Source: Ktedonobacter sp. SOSP1-85
GTDB taxonomy: Bacteria > Chloroflexota > Ktedonobacteria > Ktedonobacterales > Ktedonobacteraceae
Assembly (NCBI RefSeq): GCF_016587415.1
Contig: NZ_BNJI01000001.1
Location: 4,131,501-4,195,500 of the forward strand
Length of the DNA: 64,000 nucleotides
Direction: 5' to 3'
The notes below the pieces were generated by a model. The model had not been told where the DNA came from, did not search any database, and saw only the letters and a program-made list of their open reading frames with translations. Positions 42,370 through 50,738 of the stretch are shown here, piece after piece; positions within the stretch are counted from its first letter, which is position 1; each line of letters starts with the position of its first letter. Position numbers and translations under genes: made by a program.

Positions 42370-43548
42370 TGCCGTTTTGTCGCTCTCGGCCTCGGCGGGG
42401 GCGGTAAAATGGATTTCTAAGGCCTTGTTTGCGAAGCGTGCCGAGGTCGCCTCGTGGTGCGTGAGGATGGCGGGGAGGGTGAGATCGCGCTTGAAGTTTC
42501 CGATCTCGATAATCATCTCATCGCCTTTCTTGGTCATGATGACCTTACTCATTTCCACATGAGGCAGTGGGAGGCGCAGGATATAGCCTTGCTCTTTGCG
42601 CACGATCTCCTGTACTGCTCCCTGGTGGTAGACTGTGGTGGGGTCCTGCTCGCCAAAGACCACCTGGGCTAGCTTCTCAAGCTCATCCACGCCTAGAATC
42701 TCTTGGGCGTAATAGGGCGCCTCCCAGACGGGAAGTGGCGCGAAGGTCGTATGGATCTGCTGGCGGAGCTTCTCCTGTGTGTTATACATCTCGCGTAGAA
42801 AGGCATCCTGGTAATCGCCGGGCTGAATGACGCGGTTGCAGACCACGCTATCGATGGGGTAGCCAAAGAGGGAGAGGTAGGTCTCGGCGCGTAGAGCCTC
42901 TTTGATCACCATGCGCTCGGGATTCACCACGGGGCGGTACGAGGTGATTGTGGGGTCGCTAAGCACTTCACGCAACGTCTTGACGCGCTCACTCAATTTT
43001 TGTACGGCATCAAGCAACTCGGTCGTTGGGAGGAGCGATTTCAGGAAAGGCCGGGCCAGGTTAAGGGTTCCACGCATACCAGAGAGGCGTCCAACATACC
43101 ATTGAAAGGTATCGGGCATGCTGAGGAGGCGCACAGTCTCACCGGTGGGCGCGGCATCAATCACCACCACGTCAAAGTTCCCCCGCTCGGCATTGCGGTA
43201 GATATTGACGAGGCTTACGATCTCGTCCATGCCTGGAATCAGGGCCAGTTCCTCTGCCATGACATCGTCGACTCCTTGCTTGCGCAGCGTGCGTGTCATA
43301 GTCTCCTGGAGTTTGCCCCACCCACGGCGCATCTCATCAAGGACATTGACCTCCTGCGCCCACAGGTTGGGCGCGATCTCGCCTGGCTCAGAAGTCAGGG
43401 GGACCCCTAAACAGTCGGCCAGGCTATGAGCCAGGTCTGTACTGACAACCAGCGTGCGCTTGCCAAGTGCTGCGGAACGCGCGGCGGTCGCAGCGGAGAT
43501 GGTTGTTTTGCCCACCCCGCCTTTTCCAAGATAAAGTATAATACGCAT
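42367..43548 (-). CDS. ArsA/Get3-like ATPase
   Basis: From the ATG at 43546-43548 (AAGGA five bases upstream) the protein has 393 residues. It begins MRIILYLGKGGVGKTTISAATAA, the deviant P-loop of the ArsA/Get3 group. Switch regions are visible in STDLAHSLADCLG and DAAPTGETVRLL(S)MP. No pair of metal-binding Cys typical of arsenite pumps is evident, and no arsB or arsR is nearby. It is better called a Get3/ArsA-like anion or tail-anchor targeting ATPase of unknown substrate. Its stop codon lies in the long inverted repeat. Confidence 0.85.
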   Translation of the reverse strand: MRIILYLGKGGVGKTTISAATAARSAALGKRTLVVSTDLAHSLADCLGVPLTSEPGEIAPNLWAQEVNVLDEMRRGWGKLQETMTRTLRKQGVDDVMAEELALIPGMDEIVSLVNIYRNAERGNFDVVVIDAAPTGETVRLLSMPDTFQWYVGRLSGMRGTLNLARPFLKSLLPTTELLDAVQKLSERVKTLREVLSDPTITSYRPVVNPERMVIKEALRAETYLSLFGYPIDSVVCNRVIQPGDYQDAFLREMYNTQEKLRQQIHTTFAPLPVWEAPYYAQEILGVDELEKLAQVVFGEQDPTTVYHQGAVQEIVRKEQGYILRLPLPHVEMSKVIMTKKGDEMIIEIGNFKRDLTLPAILTHHEATSARFANKALEIHFTAPAEAESDKTA

Positions 43549-43949
43549 AAGCTTCCTTATTATATATTTTGAGCTGAACAAGCTATAGAGTATTCTTTGA
43601 ACTGAACAACATCGCCTTACCCATATGTACGTATACCTCCTCTTTTAGGTTTGATCAATAGCCACGAAATGGCGAAGCGCCTCAAACAGGTTCCCGCGAA
43701 GAGAACAGTAAGACGAATTCGCATATTACGTTAGGGGAATTACCCATTTCTAGAGCGAGCAGGCATCTATACTGGCGTAGGAGCAAATTATCATCTGATA
43801 AATAAGCATGGTTAGTGATGTCTCCTAAACTAATAGAAGATGATGTGCGGAGAAATACGAGCGAACAGCTGTAGCTATAGAGCGAGAGATGTGACCTTTG
43901 AAGTGAGCAGGAAGCCCGCTTGTATCAAAAGTAGAATGGGAGATGTGCG
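43549..43949. other. Intergenic region, no gene recognised
   Basis: Between divergent ArsA-like and crtB genes. It should hold two promoters. I see no convincing -35/-10 pair, repeat or RNA. Confidence 0.4.
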
Positions 43950-44885
43950 ATGCGACAGAGTAGCGTGACGGATCCTTACGAGTATTGTCGGAAGGTTACC
44001 CAACGAGCATCAAAAACCTTTTACTGGGGGTCTAACTTTCTTCCTCAACCCAAGCGCAAGGCCATCTGGGCTGTCTATGCCTTCTGTCGCATGGTCGATG
44101 ATATCGTGGATGAAGCGGTCGAAGCGGAGGGCACGCAGGAGCCGTGCATTGGTCATCTCTATGGAGTGAAGGATCCCCGTCGCGAACTGGATTACTGGCA
44201 CCAGTCGCTCCAGCATGTTTATGATGGCGAAGGAAGCGGTGATAACCCGATTATGCAGGCCTGGGAGGACATGCTACAGACCTATGAGGTGCCAATAAGG
44301 CCCGCTTTGGTGCTATTAGATGGCGTGGCCATGGACCTGAGCAAAAGGCGCTATCAGAGTTTCGCGGAGCTTGAGCTTTACTGTTATCGTGTGGCTGGTA
44401 CTATTGGCCTGTTAACCAGTCCGATCTTTGGCTATAACGATGAGCGCGCATTGACATACGCGGTGGAACTAGGTATCGCGCTTCAATTGACAAATATCTT
44501 GCGTGATGTGGGCGAGGACCTGCGGCGCAACCGTATCTATCTACCGCTGGAGGAGATGGAGCGTTTTCGCTATAGCGAAGAGGATTTACAGCAGGGCGTG
44601 ATCAACGATGCTTTCCGCGAGTTGATCCACTTTCAAATGGTGCGCGCCGAAGAGTACTATATCAAGGGTCAGCAGGGCATTGACCTGCTGCATCCCGATT
44701 GTCAGTTGTCGGTGAAACTAAGCGGGGTTTTGTACCGGCGTATTCTGGAGCGCATTCGCTCGAATGACTACAACGTATTTACCAAGCGAGCTAGCGTTCC
44801 TTTGCAGACAAAGTTAGTCGCGGCCTCGACCTGCTGGGTTATGCAACATGTTGGAAGCAGACATATGGTCATGTATTGTAAATAA
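43950..44885 (+). CDS. crtB: Phytoene/squalene synthase family protein
   Basis: The 311-residue protein carries both Asp-rich motifs, FCRMVDDIVDE near residue 47 and LRDVGEDLRRNRIYLP near residue 190. It also has SKTFYWGSNFLP and YCYRVAGTIGLL. The form fits CrtB, which condenses two geranylgeranyl diphosphates to phytoene; squalene synthase of the HpnC/D type is an alternative. The CrtI-like and CruF-like genes 27 kb away support the carotenoid reading. GGGAG lies seven bases before the ATG. The last codons form one arm of a long hairpin. Confidence 0.87.
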   Translation: MRQSSVTDPYEYCRKVTQRASKTFYWGSNFLPQPKRKAIWAVYAFCRMVDDIVDEAVEAEGTQEPCIGHLYGVKDPRRELDYWHQSLQHVYDGEGSGDNPIMQAWEDMLQTYEVPIRPALVLLDGVAMDLSKRRYQSFAELELYCYRVAGTIGLLTSPIFGYNDERALTYAVELGIALQLTNILRDVGEDLRRNRIYLPLEEMERFRYSEEDLQQGVINDAFRELIHFQMVRAEEYYIKGQQGIDLLHPDCQLSVKLSGVLYRRILERIRSNDYNVFTKRASVPLQTKLVAASTCWVMQHVGSRHMVMYCK

Positions 44886-44946
44886 GTGGCGTGGGGTGTA
44901 CTGGCAGCCGCCGGCTGCCAGTACACCCCACGCCACTTATTTACAA
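44876..44946. terminator. 34-bp inverted repeat overlapping the end of crtB
   Basis: Arms 44876-44909 and 44913-44946 are exact complements. The left arm contains the last codons of crtB; the right ends ten bases past the stop of the small gene at 44957. Confidence 0.6.
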
Positions 44947-44956
44947 AAATAGACTA

Positions 44957-45169
44957 CTAGGAGGTCACTTTCCCCTGTGTGTAGAGGTAGTGCAAATATT
45001 CTAGCTGTCGCACCACCTCCACACGATCACTCCCGCCATTCTGATACCATTGACGAAGCCAGAGCAGAGAAATAATCTCATCTTGAGCAAAACCGCGCTG
45101 GCGAAGAAAGTCCGTCTCGTCAAGAGCGTTGTCAACGCTAGTAATTAATTCCAAAGGCTGTGTATTCAT
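44957..45169 (-). CDS. Small acidic protein, function unknown
   Basis: This 70-residue protein, MNTQPLELITSVDNALDETD onward, is rich in Leu, Glu and Gln and ends QLEYLHYLYTQGKVTS. It has no membrane segment and no recognised family. AAGGAT eight bases before the ATG and convergent placement with crtB, sharing a hairpin terminator, support a real gene. Confidence 0.6.
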   Translation of the reverse strand: MNTQPLELITSVDNALDETDFLRQRGFAQDEIISLLWLRQWYQNGGSDRVEVVRQLEYLHYLYTQGKVTS

Positions 45170-45780
45170 GTTCTATATCCTTCCACCTACGCCGATGACC
45201 GGCAAGCCGCCACTGCTCTCTACTGTGCATACCTGTTATGGAACGACTATTCTGGCCCATTTCTTATTCGAAGAAAAGCTCGAAGAAAAGAGTGCTTCAT
45301 TGAATAGACGCGCCACCCTACAGTTTTTCAAATACCAGATTTTGAATGTACCCCATCACACTATCCCATCCTCGTCAGGTTACTCCACCCTCACTACCTA
45401 TTTCCGTATGTACGAAGCATAGCAGGAAACCGGCGTAGTTACTGTGTTCCAGGTGACATAAAAAGTGTGATCCGCTTCACGTGTCCCCCAAACTCACTAC
45501 CACCGCTGCTCGTCTCCAGGTGCCGTGTGAGCACGCATGGAGAGCGATCTTAAAAGGCTATCTGCGGTATATACGTTTGAAGAGGTAGAAAAGTTCCATC
45601 TCTATGACTTAAAGTCAAGACTTTGTTGTCTTTTTCCACAGAGAACGCGAAAATTTTCCATCCTATCAAATTATATAGCCTTCTCGGTGTGTAATCGACA
45701 GGTGATGACAAATCTTCAATCTTCTCATCACCTTCTACTACTATAGACGTGTCAGGGTTACAAAATAGGGCATATAAATT
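45170..45780. other. Intergenic region, no gene recognised
   Basis: About 610 bases. Short frames on both strands have no ribosome site or family likeness. The sequence is more A/T-rich than its surroundings. No tandem repeats or RNA motif seen. Confidence 0.4.
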
Positions 45781-45813
45781 CAGGCAGGTACCTATTGGGT
45801 AGGTGCCTGCCTG
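45781..45813. terminator. Hairpin terminator after leuS
   Basis: CAGGCAGGTACCT pairs with AGGTGCCTGCCTG (one mismatch/wobble) around ATTGGGT, 24 bases beyond the leuS stop. Confidence 0.6.
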
Positions 45814-45836
45814 ATTGCTGCTAACAAACTGGGATA

Positions 45837-48323
45837 TTAGCGAACGTTGCGAATAACGATGTTGGCCAGGCGCCCAGGAATATAGATGACTTTCTGAACG
45901 GTGGCGTCTCCAATGAAGGAGAGAACGCGCTCGTTAGAAAGCACTAGCCTGCGGACATCATCCTCGCTAATACCAGCGGGCGCCTCAAGGCGCTCGCGCA
46001 CTTTACCATTGACCTGCACAACCAGGGTAAAGCTCTCGTCGTGTGTCATGGCCTCGTCGAAGGCTGGCCAGGTGCTCAGGTGTATCGAGCCCTCATGCCC
46101 TGTCTGATGCCAGAGCTCCTCGGTAATATGGGGAGCCAGGGGTGCCAGCAGCTGCATCATGGTCTCGAGCGCGCGCTGGAAGGCCGCCGTGCGCGCGACT
46201 GGCTCATGCTGCTGTTTAATCAGGGCATTGTTACACTCCATCAACGCGGCCAGCGCGGTGTTGAAGCGGAAGTTGCTCAGGTCTTCGGTGATCCGCTTGA
46301 TGGTCTTGTGACGCAGGCGCTCAACCGCCTTGCTCTCAGTGGTCTCCACTGTGCTGGGATTGTCGATCCAGGACTCGGTGACCAGGCTCCAGAAGCGGTT
46401 CAGGAAGCGCCAGACGCCCTCCAGATTCTCCGCCTTAAAGGAGCCACCCGCCTCGAAGGGGCCGATGAACATCATATAGCAGCGTACAGTATCCGCGCCG
46501 TAGGTCTCAATGTATTTATCGGGAGCCTCGACGTTGCCGCGTGACTTCGACATCTTCTGTCCATCGGGGCCAAGCACCATGCCCTGGTGATAGAGGCGTT
46601 TGAATGGCTCGCCGAAGTTCAGGTGTCCCATATCGCGCAGGGCCTTGGTGAAGAAGCGCGAGTACAGCAGGTGCAGAATCGCGTGCTCAACGCCGCCCAC
46701 GTACTGGTCGACGGGCAGCCACTTGCGCATCTGCTCCTGGCTCCAGGCCTCTTGATCGTTATGGGGATCGGCGTAGCGCAGGTAGTACCAGGAGGAGCAG
46801 ATGAAGGTATCCATCGTGTCTGCCTCGCGGGTGGCTGGACCGCCACAGGTGGGGCAGGTCGTATTCAAGAAGGACTCTTCATAGCGCAGCGGCGACTCGC
46901 CTGTAGACTTAAACTGGACATTCTCAGGCAGGCGTACCGGGAGTTGATCCTCGGGCACGGGGACCAGGCCATCCTTCTCACAATACACGACGGGAATGGG
47001 GCAACCCCAGTAGCGCTGGCGGCTGATTAACCAGTCACGCAGGCGATAGTTCACCGTGGCCTTGCCGGCGCCCTGTTCCTCGATAGAGTGCGTCACTTTG
47101 GCCTTCGACTCGTCGCCGGAGGTCCCATCAAAGGGGCCTGAATTGATCATGCGTCCCAGGGCCTCTTTCGCGCTCTCCCAGGTGGCGGGATCGGTTGGCT
47201 CCTCATCTTCGGCCAGAATGACCTGGCGAATGGGCAGATTGAACTTACGCGCAAACTCGAAGTCGCGCTGATCATGCGCTGGAACGCCCATGACCGCGCC
47301 CGCGCCATAGCCCATCAGCACATAATCGGCGATCCAGACCGGTATCTGCTCGCCACTGACAGGATTGATGACATAGCCGCCGGTAAAGACGCCGCTCTTC
47401 TCTTTCTCAGCGCTCATGCGCTCGATCTCGGTCATACGGCGGGCCTGGTCGACATAGGCCTCAACGGCATCCTTGTGCTCAGGCGTCGTGATTTTCGCGA
47501 CCCAGGGATGCTCTGGCGCCAGGACGAAGAAGGTCACGCCATAGATGGTGTCGGGGCGCGTGGTGAAGACTGGAATCTCTTCTTGCTTGCCCTCGATCTC
47601 AGCCTTGAAGCGGACCTCGGCGCCCTCGCTACGACCGATCCAGTTGCGCTGCATAGTCACGGTTTTCTCAGGCCACTCGATATCTTCAAACTTCAGCAGC
47701 TCCTCTGCGTAGGCAGAGATCTTCAGTAGCCACTGATCAATCTCACGGCGCTCAACGACGCTGCCACAGCGCTCACAGGTGCCATCGGCCAGAACCTGCT
47801 CGTTAGCCAGGGTCGTGTTACAGCCAGGACACCAGTTGGCAGGTGCCTTGGTGCGATAGGCCAGGCCATGTTTATAGAATTGCAGGAAGAGCCACTGCGT
47901 CCATTTGTAGTAATCTGGCAGGCAGGTAATCACCTCACGTGACCAGTCCCAGCCCGCGCCCATGGCCTGGAGTTGTTTGCGCATATTCTCAATATTGGCC
48001 AGCGTCCAGGTTCGTGCCTGGACACCGCGTTTGATCGCGGCATTCTCGGCTGGCAGGCCAAAGGCATCGAAGCCAATGGGCTGCATCACATTGTAGCCTT
48101 GCATGCGTTTGAGACGGCCATAGGCGTCAAAGGGCGAGTAGTTGTACCAGTGCCCCATGTGTAGATCGCCAGAGGGGTAGGGGAACATCACCAGGTGATA
48201 GAATTTAGGCTTTAAATCAGGTTTTGCGGGATCATCTGAGGCGCGGTAGACCTGCTCGGTCTCCCATTGTGCCTGCCATTTATGTTCAACGGCCTTTGGA
48301 TCGTACTTCGTACGTGTAATCAT
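45837..48323 (-). CDS. leuS: Leucyl-tRNA synthetase
   Basis: The 828-residue class I synthetase has the HIGH-type HMGHWYNYSPFDAYGRLKR, the Zn-ribbon CPGCNTTLANEQVLADGTCERC, the editing domain with TRPDTIYGVTFFVLAPEHP, and KMSKSRGN. It follows the length and order of bacterial LeuRS. The ATG has CTGGGAGG about ten bases upstream. A terminator and T-box antiterminator precede it in the leader, and a tRNA-Ala gene stands directly upstream. Confidence 0.96.
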   Translation of the reverse strand: MITRTKYDPKAVEHKWQAQWETEQVYRASDDPAKPDLKPKFYHLVMFPYPSGDLHMGHWYNYSPFDAYGRLKRMQGYNVMQPIGFDAFGLPAENAAIKRGVQARTWTLANIENMRKQLQAMGAGWDWSREVITCLPDYYKWTQWLFLQFYKHGLAYRTKAPANWCPGCNTTLANEQVLADGTCERCGSVVERREIDQWLLKISAYAEELLKFEDIEWPEKTVTMQRNWIGRSEGAEVRFKAEIEGKQEEIPVFTTRPDTIYGVTFFVLAPEHPWVAKITTPEHKDAVEAYVDQARRMTEIERMSAEKEKSGVFTGGYVINPVSGEQIPVWIADYVLMGYGAGAVMGVPAHDQRDFEFARKFNLPIRQVILAEDEEPTDPATWESAKEALGRMINSGPFDGTSGDESKAKVTHSIEEQGAGKATVNYRLRDWLISRQRYWGCPIPVVYCEKDGLVPVPEDQLPVRLPENVQFKSTGESPLRYEESFLNTTCPTCGGPATREADTMDTFICSSWYYLRYADPHNDQEAWSQEQMRKWLPVDQYVGGVEHAILHLLYSRFFTKALRDMGHLNFGEPFKRLYHQGMVLGPDGQKMSKSRGNVEAPDKYIETYGADTVRCYMMFIGPFEAGGSFKAENLEGVWRFLNRFWSLVTESWIDNPSTVETTESKAVERLRHKTIKRITEDLSNFRFNTALAALMECNNALIKQQHEPVARTAAFQRALETMMQLLAPLAPHITEELWHQTGHEGSIHLSTWPAFDEAMTHDESFTLVVQVNGKVRERLEAPAGISEDDVRRLVLSNERVLSFIGDATVQKVIYIPGRLANIVIRNVR

Positions 48324-48404
48324 GCGAATGCCTCCCAGGATGCCATGCAGCGGGATAAATTGGTATAGTAATGTATTCGGTTAAATTCTGTAGAAAAAAG
48401 AGCA

Positions 48405-48460
48405 ACAAAAAAACCCTCCATCCAAGGGACGAAAGGTTGTTCCGTGGTACCACCCTGCTT
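48405..48460 (-). promoter_or_regulatory. T-box antiterminator/terminator in the leuS leader, no Stem I
   Basis: On the minus strand AGGG-TGGTACC-ACG pairs with CGT-CCCT, forming a canonical T-box antiterminator with the seven-base bulge. The alternative terminator is ACCTTTCGTCC with GGATGGAGGGT, followed by seven Us. This on/off pair is complete, but only about 24 bases separate it from the CCA end of the tRNA gene at 48485. The roughly 100-nt Stem I with a codon specifier, which reads the tRNA anticodon, is absent from that interval. Confidence 0.85.
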
Positions 48461-48484
48461 TTCAATCAAGACAAGGGGTAAAAC

Positions 48485-48560
48485 TGGTGGACCTGAGGGG
48501 ACTCGAACCCCTGACCTTCTCCATGCCATGGAGACGCTCTACCAGCTGCGCTACAGGCCC
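48485..48560 (-). tRNA. tRNA-Ala(GGC), CCA encoded
   Basis: The 76-base sequence folds as a full cloverleaf. Acceptor GGGCCTG/CAGGTCC has G3-U70, the alanine identity pair. The anticodon loop is ATGGCAT (anticodon GGC), the T-arm is AGGGG-TTCGAGT-CCCCT, and CCA is encoded. The D-stem has a G-A mismatch. It lies about 27 bases after a promoter and just ahead of the leuS antiterminator, so it should be cotranscribed with leuS and cut out by RNase P and a 3' nuclease. Confidence 0.95.
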
Positions 48561-48594
48561 AGGTAAAGAATCGGCTTGTCTCTGACTTACTCTC

Positions 48595-48623
48595 ATTATA
48601 CGCTATATCGGGCGTCCCGACAA
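48595..48623 (-). promoter_or_regulatory. Promoter of the tRNA-Ala(GGC)-leuS transcript
   Basis: TTGTCG (48618-48623) and a perfect TATAAT (48595-48600) are 17 bases apart on the minus strand. The start of the RNA should lie near 48588. Confidence 0.7.
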
Positions 48624-48864
48624 GTGCTCACAGCTTACCTGGTATTTATCTACCGGCCTGCCACTTGACACTTGTAGCTCACAGGCGAGTTCAGTCTGAT
48701 ATGTAGCCTCACACCACCCGGCTACTCTCTGTACTCAAACAACCTACTACTCCTGCTCATCGCTGTCGTATTGGCAGTGCTTACTATACCACAAACTTTT
48801 GCGATTGGCAAGGTCTTTGTAAGAAGCTATTGTACTTTCGGTGTATTGCCGAGAAGTGCTTAGG

Positions 48865-48937
48865 TGGAGATGAGGGGACTCGAACCCCTTACCTCGACAG
48901 TGCGATTGTCGCGCTCTACCAGATGAGCTACATCCCC
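48865..48937 (-). tRNA. tRNA-Ala(CGC)
   Basis: The cloverleaf has acceptor GGGGATG/CATCTCC with G3-U70, D-arm GCTC...GAGC, anticodon stem CGACA/TGTCG with loop ATCGCAC (anticodon CGC), and T-arm AGGGG-TTCGAGT-CCCCT. The genome continues CCTA after the discriminator A, so the full CCA is added after transcription, unlike the nearby tRNA-Ala(GGC). The 48561-48864 spacer otherwise holds only the downstream promoter. Confidence 0.95.
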
Positions 48938-48949
48938 TTGACGGTTTAG

Positions 48950-48978
48950 ATATTACCACACTGTACTCATCTTGTAAA
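48950..48978 (-). promoter_or_regulatory. Promoter of tRNA-Ala(CGC)
   Basis: TTTACA (48973-48978) and TAATAT (48950-48955) are 17 bases apart on the minus strand. The predicted start is a few bases before the tRNA. Confidence 0.65.
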
Positions 48979-49073
48979 CCCCTTTTATCAACAAATTTCC
49001 AGGCAATCGCCAGATTTAGAAAATTTCGCTTGGTTGCTTGCACTCATCTGACCTCTCGCTCCTGCGGCGCTCG

Positions 49074-49142
49074 CCTGGTCAAGGGTAGAGGTTCAGGTGG
49101 ACAGGCTGCGCCTGTCCACCTGAACCTCTACCCTTGACCAGG
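49074..49142. terminator. 33-bp perfect inverted repeat after the deacetylase gene
   Basis: Arms 49074-49106 and 49110-49142 are exact complements around TGC, ten bases past the stop of the gene ending at 49153. No U-tract. Confidence 0.55.
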
Positions 49143-49152
49143 AAGAACTACA

Positions 49153-50508
49153 TTACCAGGGGATATTAGCTTGGAATGTTCCGAGGTCGCTGCGTCCATC
49201 GACGCGGATGCGCAGGAGGACCTGGGGGGTCAAGCTATTTTGGATGATGCCTGTTTCGCCGGGATCGGTGGTTGAGCCGACATATCCAAGGGAGGTCAGC
49301 AGAGTGACGATAGCTGCGCGAAGAGCCAGGCTCCCATGGCGAAATGGTTCGCCCGAGGGATAACAGAACTGCTGAATGGGAATATGGAGATGCTGTTGCA
49401 GGCTTGCGCGTGAGTCTTGCAGTTCTTTCTGTGCCTGGGCATGCGAGGCCAGGTAGGTATTGCCGATGTCCACATGATTGATGGTGTGCGAGCCAATTTG
49501 CATGCCGCCAAGGAGCATCTCCTGGAGCTGATTCCAGTTTGCCTGCCCCTTCCAGCCAACTTTGCCAGTAATAATATAAAACATTCCGCTAAAGCCATTC
49601 TGGCGGAGAAGCCGGTAGGCATTGGTGTAGGCGTCATCGTAGCCATCATCAAAGGTCAGGATCACCGGATTGGATGGCAACGGACCGTTGTAATACAGGG
49701 CATCGAAGAGCCGATTAAAGGTGATGGTATGGGCCTTGCGTGATTTGAGATAGGCCAGGTGTGCGCTTAGCATTTTTGTGGGCACGGTCAGGCTCTTCTC
49801 CAGGATGGTCTGGGTGGGAGCGTCCGAAATATGGTGGTACATCATAATAGGCACCTTGACATCGTGGGAGACCGGATGTAAAGGAGGGAGAATCGGGGCC
49901 TCAAGGTCCACCGGGCCGCCATTGAGTATCTGCCAGTGAGTCGCATCAATGCGCGAGAGATACATGGGAATGTTGCTATATAGTGCCTCTGGGTGAAGGA
50001 TATCGGGATCGACGGTGCTGAGTTTCTGCGCTTCTTGCTGTGTCTCTGGCGTTGGCTTGATCTGGAGCGTGACGGGAACCATGGCCACATCTTTGTACTC
50101 CTGCATCGTTTCAGGATTTACCCATGAGGAGAGGGTGCTCTCCTGTCCTAGCGTGTAGCCCGCGATGGTGTAGCCCTGGAAGCGTTTCTGCCAGTACTGC
50201 GTGTAAGTGTTTTGATCAGGCCAGGTGGCCTGGACCTGGGGATGCAGCAGGCCCCACATCCCTGGATAATCATGCTGCAAGAATTTTTGCAGGTATAGCC
50301 CCGCGGTATCGCTGGCTACTGGCGTACGTGTCGGTGATACCGCAGGCTTATGGAGAACCTTTGGTGTGGAAGGAGGCGCGCTGCCCTGGAAGTACGCGTT
50401 ATAGATCCAGAGTCCCGACGAGGTCAGGAAGAGTGTCACAGACAACGCCACCAGCATCCAGGCTACAACGAGGCGTTTGTTTCTACCTGTATCGAGTGTG
50501 CTATACAT
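49153..50508 (-). CDS. Membrane-anchored polysaccharide deacetylase
   Basis: The 451-residue protein has an N-terminal membrane helix (LVVAWMLVALSVTLFLTSSGLW). Residues about 65-160 look like an NTF2-like fold, and the NodB deacetylase domain is C-terminal. NodB motifs are VILTFDDGYDDAY and IGSHTINHVDIG, giving the metal-binding Asp-His-His set, with FCYPSGEPF and a later segment before the end. It should remove acetyl groups from a cell-wall or surface polysaccharide outside the membrane. The substrate is unknown. Confidence 0.87.
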   Translation of the reverse strand: MYSTLDTGRNKRLVVAWMLVALSVTLFLTSSGLWIYNAYFQGSAPPSTPKVLHKPAVSPTRTPVASDTAGLYLQKFLQHDYPGMWGLLHPQVQATWPDQNTYTQYWQKRFQGYTIAGYTLGQESTLSSWVNPETMQEYKDVAMVPVTLQIKPTPETQQEAQKLSTVDPDILHPEALYSNIPMYLSRIDATHWQILNGGPVDLEAPILPPLHPVSHDVKVPIMMYHHISDAPTQTILEKSLTVPTKMLSAHLAYLKSRKAHTITFNRLFDALYYNGPLPSNPVILTFDDGYDDAYTNAYRLLRQNGFSGMFYIITGKVGWKGQANWNQLQEMLLGGMQIGSHTINHVDIGNTYLASHAQAQKELQDSRASLQQHLHIPIQQFCYPSGEPFRHGSLALRAAIVTLLTSLGYVGSTTDPGETGIIQNSLTPQVLLRIRVDGRSDLGTFQANIPW

Positions 50509-50669
50509 AGGAAAGACTGACTGCTTTCTTTGGAACCTATGAGGAAGGAAGCCCTTCTTCCTTGCCTAAAACCAGTATAGTAGCTTTCTGGTAGCGTATA
50601 TTGAGAAAATTAACTCTGTATTAAAGATGATGGAGATAGGCCAAATGGATGAGGTGTGGAACGCGAAAA

Positions 50670-50704
50670 AAGCGGTGGCATCCATCTGATGGATGCCACC
50701 GCTT
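50670..50704. terminator. Hairpin terminator after lpd
   Basis: AAGCGGTGGCATCCAT and its complement enclose CTG, 34 bases beyond the lpd stop. Flanking GAAAAAA (left) gives a U-tract on the minus strand. Confidence 0.75.
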
Positions 50705-50738
50705 GATAAGTTGGCTTTTGGAACGCGGGCTTTGTCAG

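Noticed and set aside
42367..43548. Arsenic resistance operon
   Set aside because: Only an ArsA-like ATPase is present, with no arsB, arsC or arsR and no obvious metal-binding Cys cluster.
45537..45746. 69-codon plus-strand frame in the leuS-crtB spacer
   Set aside because: No ribosome site, no family likeness, and in an A/T-rich stretch where open frames arise by chance.
46041..47030. Plus-strand frames of 147-167 codons opposite leuS
   Set aside because: Shadows of a highly conserved synthetase gene; no ribosome sites.
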